NCBI GenBank assembly: GCA_958450325.1
Contig: OY288249.1
Location: 63,986,166 to 64,050,165, forward strand
Reading direction: 5' to 3'
DNA: 64,000 nt
From: Agrostemma githago
Lineage: Eukaryota; Streptophyta; Magnoliopsida; Caryophyllales; Caryophyllaceae
The stretch's first letter is position 1, and every line of letters starts with the position of its first letter. The notes under the pieces were generated by a model. The model made no database searches, was not told where the DNA came from, and saw only the letters and a list, made by a program, of their open reading frames with translations. Positions 62,306 to 64,000 of this stretch are shown here, piece after piece. Both the position numbers and the translations under genes were made by a program.

Positions 62306-63064
62306 ATGAATTTGTGGCGTCCCCAACTTGATAATGAGTTACTACATCATTATTTTGAAAGGCTCACAGAGTATGTACTAGAACGTCCATATTTACATAT
62401 GAGCAATGAAAGACTCTTGGTAAAGATTTATCATAACTTTAATCTAGCAACTCAAATTGATTTGCAAGTTAAATGTGAGGGTAGATATCTTGAGTTAAGT
62501 CATAGTGAAAAATGGGATATGGTTGATCTTTTGGTAATCGACGCTCGAGAATTAGAGATAAGCACTTTATTTCTTGAACTTCCCCAATATTTCGAGACTT
62601 CTCCAAACCATGAGTCGATTTCTAGTGATGTGATTGAAAATGAGTATCCTAATTCCCTTATCCATGATGATGGTACTTAACTTGATGATGAAGAAGAGGT
62701 AAGTGACTCACTTTTGTTGACTTTGTCACATTTTGAACCTGAATTTGATTTGTCATCGCCCACAGGTGAGGATGATATTTTATGGGATTTGAACGACACA
62801 TTAGTAAAGAGTGGGGAAAAGGAAAAGTTGTTTGAGATGACCCCGTTGGTTAAAGACCCATACCATGAATCCGTATTTATTTTTGATAATTTTTTAGACA
62901 CGGATAATAACATTCTACATTCTTGTATATTCAAGTGGGGTGTATGGTATCTTCTTATTTTAAGCTTTTATAGAGTTTTCACTAATTCTTTTGCTAGCTT
63001 ATTTGACCGTCTCTTAAGGGCACTAACTTGCTCCGATCTTAATATAAAATGGATTACTTTATAA
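62306..63064 (+). pseudogene. Gag-region frame of element D with an in-frame stop
   Basis: From the ATG at 62306 the frame runs to a TAA at 62678-62680 and then continues in the same frame, without another stop, to 63064. The product would be about 250 residues: an N-terminal part with no recognised domain, an acidic middle (DDEEEVSDS) and a hydrophobic stretch near the end (WGVWYLLILSFYRVF) that could cross a membrane. It lies where gag is expected, but I do not recognise a gag core. Confidence 0.5.
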
Positions 63065-63099
63065 AAGGGGTAGTGCTGTGTGACCCCATACATGTTCTT

Positions 63100-63160
63100 T
63101 AATGAATAAGCGTCGTGCGGGACATTAAACCAGCGCTTACGGGAGGCAACCCGGTTTTTG
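63100..63160 (+). other. Conserved non-coding block of plant Ty3 elements in element D
   Basis: GCGTCGTGCGGGACATTAAA, CAGCGCTTACGGGAGGCAAC: a stretch I recall from Athila/Tat-type elements, often found between coding regions. Its role is not known to me. Confidence 0.5.
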
Positions 63161-63368
63161 CTATTTGATGCATTTGTTTTTTTATAAGGTAGTTTGTAGA
63201 TGAAAATAGACGGTGATCTAAGGAAAGCGATCAAGGGAATCCGTCTTTCGACCCAAATTGTGAAGAATTAATCCGTTCTCCTTATGTCGAGCCACGACGT
63301 TAACTAAGGCGCTTGTCGAGAGGTACGATTCTCGAATATGAAATCGACGTAATTCTATTTTGTAATTC

Positions 63369-63371
<3 letters not shown>

Positions 63372-63410
<39 letters not shown>
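63372..63410. repeat. Poly-T followed by poly-A
   Basis: About 28 T followed directly by about 11 A. Confidence 0.85.
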
Positions 63411-63514
63411 GCAATCAATTGTTGGATACCATAACAAACGACCGAGCAATCAATGTCGACCCGCAACAGCATCAACATCAGCACATTCAAGCAGCTGGGC
63501 GCAGCTGAAGTACG

Positions 63515-63660
63515 CCGCTGGCAGCGGAGGCCGAATCAGGAAGTAGCAATGTCGCCGCTGGTGAGGCTGAGTTGGTCGCTGGGCGCGGCTGGGATGGCCG
63601 CTGGCCGCGGAAAATCGGCCGCTGGCAGCGGAAAATCGGCCGGTGGCAGCGGCAATGGCA
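63515..63660. repeat. GC-rich repeats with GCCGCTGGCAGCGG palindromes in element D
   Basis: GCCGCTGGCAGCGGA, GGCCGCTGGCCGCGG, and tandem GAAAATCGGCCGCTGGCAGC-type units. The rest to 64000 is unremarkable AT-rich DNA. Confidence 0.75.
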
Positions 63661-64000
63661 AAGTCGTGTTGTTTTTACTGTGCTGGTTTAGAGTAGTCGC
63701 TAGTGTTTCAATGTTGGTTCAGTGTGCTGTTTGCTACTGGTTCGCTGTGCTGGCTGTTGTTGGTTAGAAGTATGGTTGTTGTCGAGATGGTGCCGCGTCG
63801 GGGTGTTGCTGGTGGTGGTTCGGGTTCTATGCAGCAGGTACTTCGTTACTTCTATTTTTTTTATTTCTTTTTCCTTACTCTACAACTTACCTTCATCTTC
63901 TATATTCTTAAATAATTACTGCAACTTTTTCCTCCCAAAATCTCATCAAAACTCATTCAATTTGATTCAATTTTGTCCCAAATCACTTATTTATCATTGT

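Larger units (their letters stand above)
49281..64000 (+). mobile_element. Ty3-type LTR element (element D), 5' LTR and part of the interior; runs off the window
   Basis: The tRNA-Asp-type primer site at 62212 shows that the sequence before it is a 5' LTR. Without the nested hAT-like and Ty3 insertions that LTR would be about 1.5 kb, from about 49281 to about 62206. Its start is uncertain because the 3' LTR is outside the window. The TATATAAAG near 61279 could be its TATA box. The interior has a short interrupted frame, a conserved block and GC-rich palindromes, with no enzyme domain before the window ends. Probably Athila/Tat-related and non-autonomous. Confidence 0.7.

Noticed and set aside
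63515..63830. Host gene with GC-rich exon near the window end
   Set aside because: The GC-rich open stretch consists of palindromic repeats inside element D, with no domain.

Overview
This is a 64-kb piece of plant nuclear DNA, probably from a eudicot. Genes carry many short introns, the spacer is AT-rich, and it is packed with angiosperm transposon families (Copia, Ty3, CACTA, Stowaway, Harbinger, hAT, MULE). The mix of TACTCCGTA-type short repeats recalls Caryophyllales, but that is only an impression. Just two host genes are supported, both in the first 18.3 kb and transcribed towards each other.

Gene 1 (276-13594, +) is a 20-exon gene for a plastid ABC1/ADCK-family atypical kinase that I match to ABC1K8 (OSA1). 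Its 5.9-kb intron 5 holds a young, nearly intact Copia element (3488-8202; 235-bp LTRs with one difference; 5-bp target duplication ATAAG). Gene 2 (14946-18243, -) is a three-exon GROWTH-REGULATING FACTOR with QLQ and WRC domains and a perfect-looking miR396 target site. Its WRC zinc motif has Gln where the metal-binding His is expected.

From 18.3 to 25.2 kb there is no gene, only small DNA transposons and microsatellites. From 25187 to 43747 lies one 18.6-kb CACTA element (target duplication TTT) that has become a Russian doll. Its broken TNP2-like gene is interrupted by a gag-only Ty3 element (26786-41350). One LTR of that element holds a solo LTR of another Ty3 family (27316-34176, duplication ATATG). 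Inside the solo LTR, next to a >450-bp pure TAA array, sits a non-LTR retrotransposon (about 29191-33302) whose single protein has N-terminal zinc fingers, a reverse transcriptase and what looks like a C-terminal restriction-enzyme-like nuclease. This is not the usual plant L1/RTE layout and is the most interesting object here.

From 43.7 to 48.5 kb are more MITEs, including a MULE-type element with a 9-bp duplication. From 48.5 kb to the window end is a second, five-level nest: Stowaway, then a Harbinger-like element, then a tRNA-Asp-primed Ty3 element that runs off the window, then a hAT-like MITE (8-bp duplication), then a 10.7-kb gag-only Ty3 element (49658-60406, duplication CCCTT). Several of the Ty3 units carry clusters of short, family-specific GC-rich palindromes. 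All calls come from reading the sequence; no database search was run.
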